A model generated the notes under the pieces. The model did no database searches and was not told the origin of the DNA. It worked only from the letters and a program-made list of their open reading frames with translations. From Pseudomonadota bacterium (lineage in GTDB: Bacteria; Pseudomonadota; Alphaproteobacteria; Rhizobiales; Afifellaceae): a stretch of 9,689 bases of DNA. The stretch spans positions 1-9,689 of the forward strand of contig JAEZEK010000480.1 of NCBI GenBank assembly GCA_023417735.1, read 5' to 3'. A program made the position numbers and the translations under genes. Positions 6,113-9,689 of this stretch are shown here, one piece after another; position 1 is the first letter of the stretch, and every line of letters begins with the position of its first letter.

Positions 6113-6207
6113 CGGCCGGTCGCCACGAGGCCTGGCGAGCCGGCCGAGCGGCGGACCTGAAAACCCTCCCGGACGCCTGTCCGGGGCTGCGGCCGGGCGA
6201 CCGGTCG
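6113..6207 (+). promoter_or_regulatory. structured 5' leader of nrdJ
   Basis: Bases 6113-6124 can pair with 6196-6207 in a 12-bp stem with one G-U pair. Inside it CGGCCG at 6141-6146 pairs with 6190-6195, directly stacked on the outer stem on its 3' side. A hairpin CCCGGAC (6168-6174), loop GCCT, GTCCGGG (6179-6185) lies within. The 3' strand ends 12 bases before the GGGG (6220-6223) that probably serves as ribosome binding site, which stays outside the fold. The cobalamin riboswitch core and B12 box are absent. High G+C makes such pairing fairly easy by chance. Confidence 0.35.
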
Positions 6208-6229
6208 ACGATACGAGACGGGGCAGAGC

Positions 6230-9683
<3,454 letters not shown>

Positions 9684-9685
<2 letters not shown>

Positions 9686-9689
9686 GAGG
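9684..9689 (+). promoter_or_regulatory. Shine-Dalgarno sequence at the window's right edge
   Basis: AGGAGG overlaps the last two bases of the nrdJ TAG stop and runs to the end of the window. It is a perfect anti-16S match and suggests that another gene begins within about ten bases beyond the edge, co-transcribed with nrdJ. The gene itself cannot be seen. Confidence 0.45.

Larger units (their letters stand above)
5684..6229. other. divergent control region between aroQ and nrdJ, no gene
   Basis: The 546 bases between the two divergent starts hold no convincing coding sequence; the open frames here lack recognisable protein features and are products of high G+C. From left to right the region contains the aroQ promoter and dyad (5721-5767), a middle part with nothing I can name (about 5768-6005), a 14-bp palindrome (6006-6019), two NrdR boxes (6031-6078), a -10-like element (6069-6074) and a structured nrdJ leader (6113-6207). 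The leader 6079-6229 contains no ATG or GTG, so it has no obvious leader peptide. I see no cobalamin riboswitch motif. Confidence 0.7.

Noticed and set aside
5684..6229. A cobalamin riboswitch upstream of nrdJ, prompted by AGCCGGGAG near 5944 and by the B12 need of the enzyme.
   Set aside because: Only a fragment resembles the B12 box, and the conserved core parts are absent from the whole leader.

Overview
The window looks like chromosomal DNA of a GC-rich alphaproteobacterium, most likely of the Hyphomicrobiales (Rhizobiales) in a broad sense. The reasons are the high G+C, the gene order aroQ-accB-accC-aat, a single long B12-dependent class II ribonucleotide reductase with typical alphaproteobacterial sequence, and the lack of T-rich terminators. 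A genus cannot be fixed from this stretch.

Layout. (1) 9-566, plus strand: a GNAT acetyltransferase of the phosphinothricin/methionine-sulfone type, whose frame is open to the left edge. (2) 584-1822, minus: an MFS exporter of the EntS-like (MFS_3) family, convergent with the acetyltransferase. (3) 2037-2557, minus: a hicA-hicB type II toxin-antitoxin pair with an ATGA overlap and an unusual toxin start. (4) 2685-5683, minus: a tight housekeeping operon read in the order aroQ (3-dehydroquinase), accB (biotin carrier protein), accC (biotin carboxylase), aat (N-degron aminoacyl-transferase), with a candidate promoter and operator-like dyads upstream. (5) 5684-6229: a 546-base divergent control region. 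(6) 6230-9685, plus: nrdJ, ending four bases before the window edge.

How the genes work together. AccB and AccC form the biotin carboxylase half of acetyl-CoA carboxylase, the committed step of fatty acid synthesis. AroQ serves the shikimate pathway and Aat tags proteins for ClpAP, so the operon is a conserved neighbourhood rather than one pathway. NrdJ makes deoxyribonucleotides for DNA synthesis. Its upstream region carries two sites that fit the NrdR box, 32 bp apart centre to centre, with the second covering the best -10 element. This predicts NrdR repression. Downstream of the boxes the untranslated leader can fold into a long stem enclosing further hairpins.

Most of the window is ordinary core genome. 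The parts worth a second look are the structured nrdJ leader behind the NrdR box pair, a NrdJ that stops before the family's cysteine-rich redox tail, a hicA whose conserved N-terminus runs upstream to a GTA codon instead of a start codon, an imperfect 29-bp direct repeat upstream of hicA, and a dyad over the -35 element of the aroQ-accBC-aat promoter. I found no CRISPR array, tRNA, rRNA, insertion sequence or clearly new multi-gene system.
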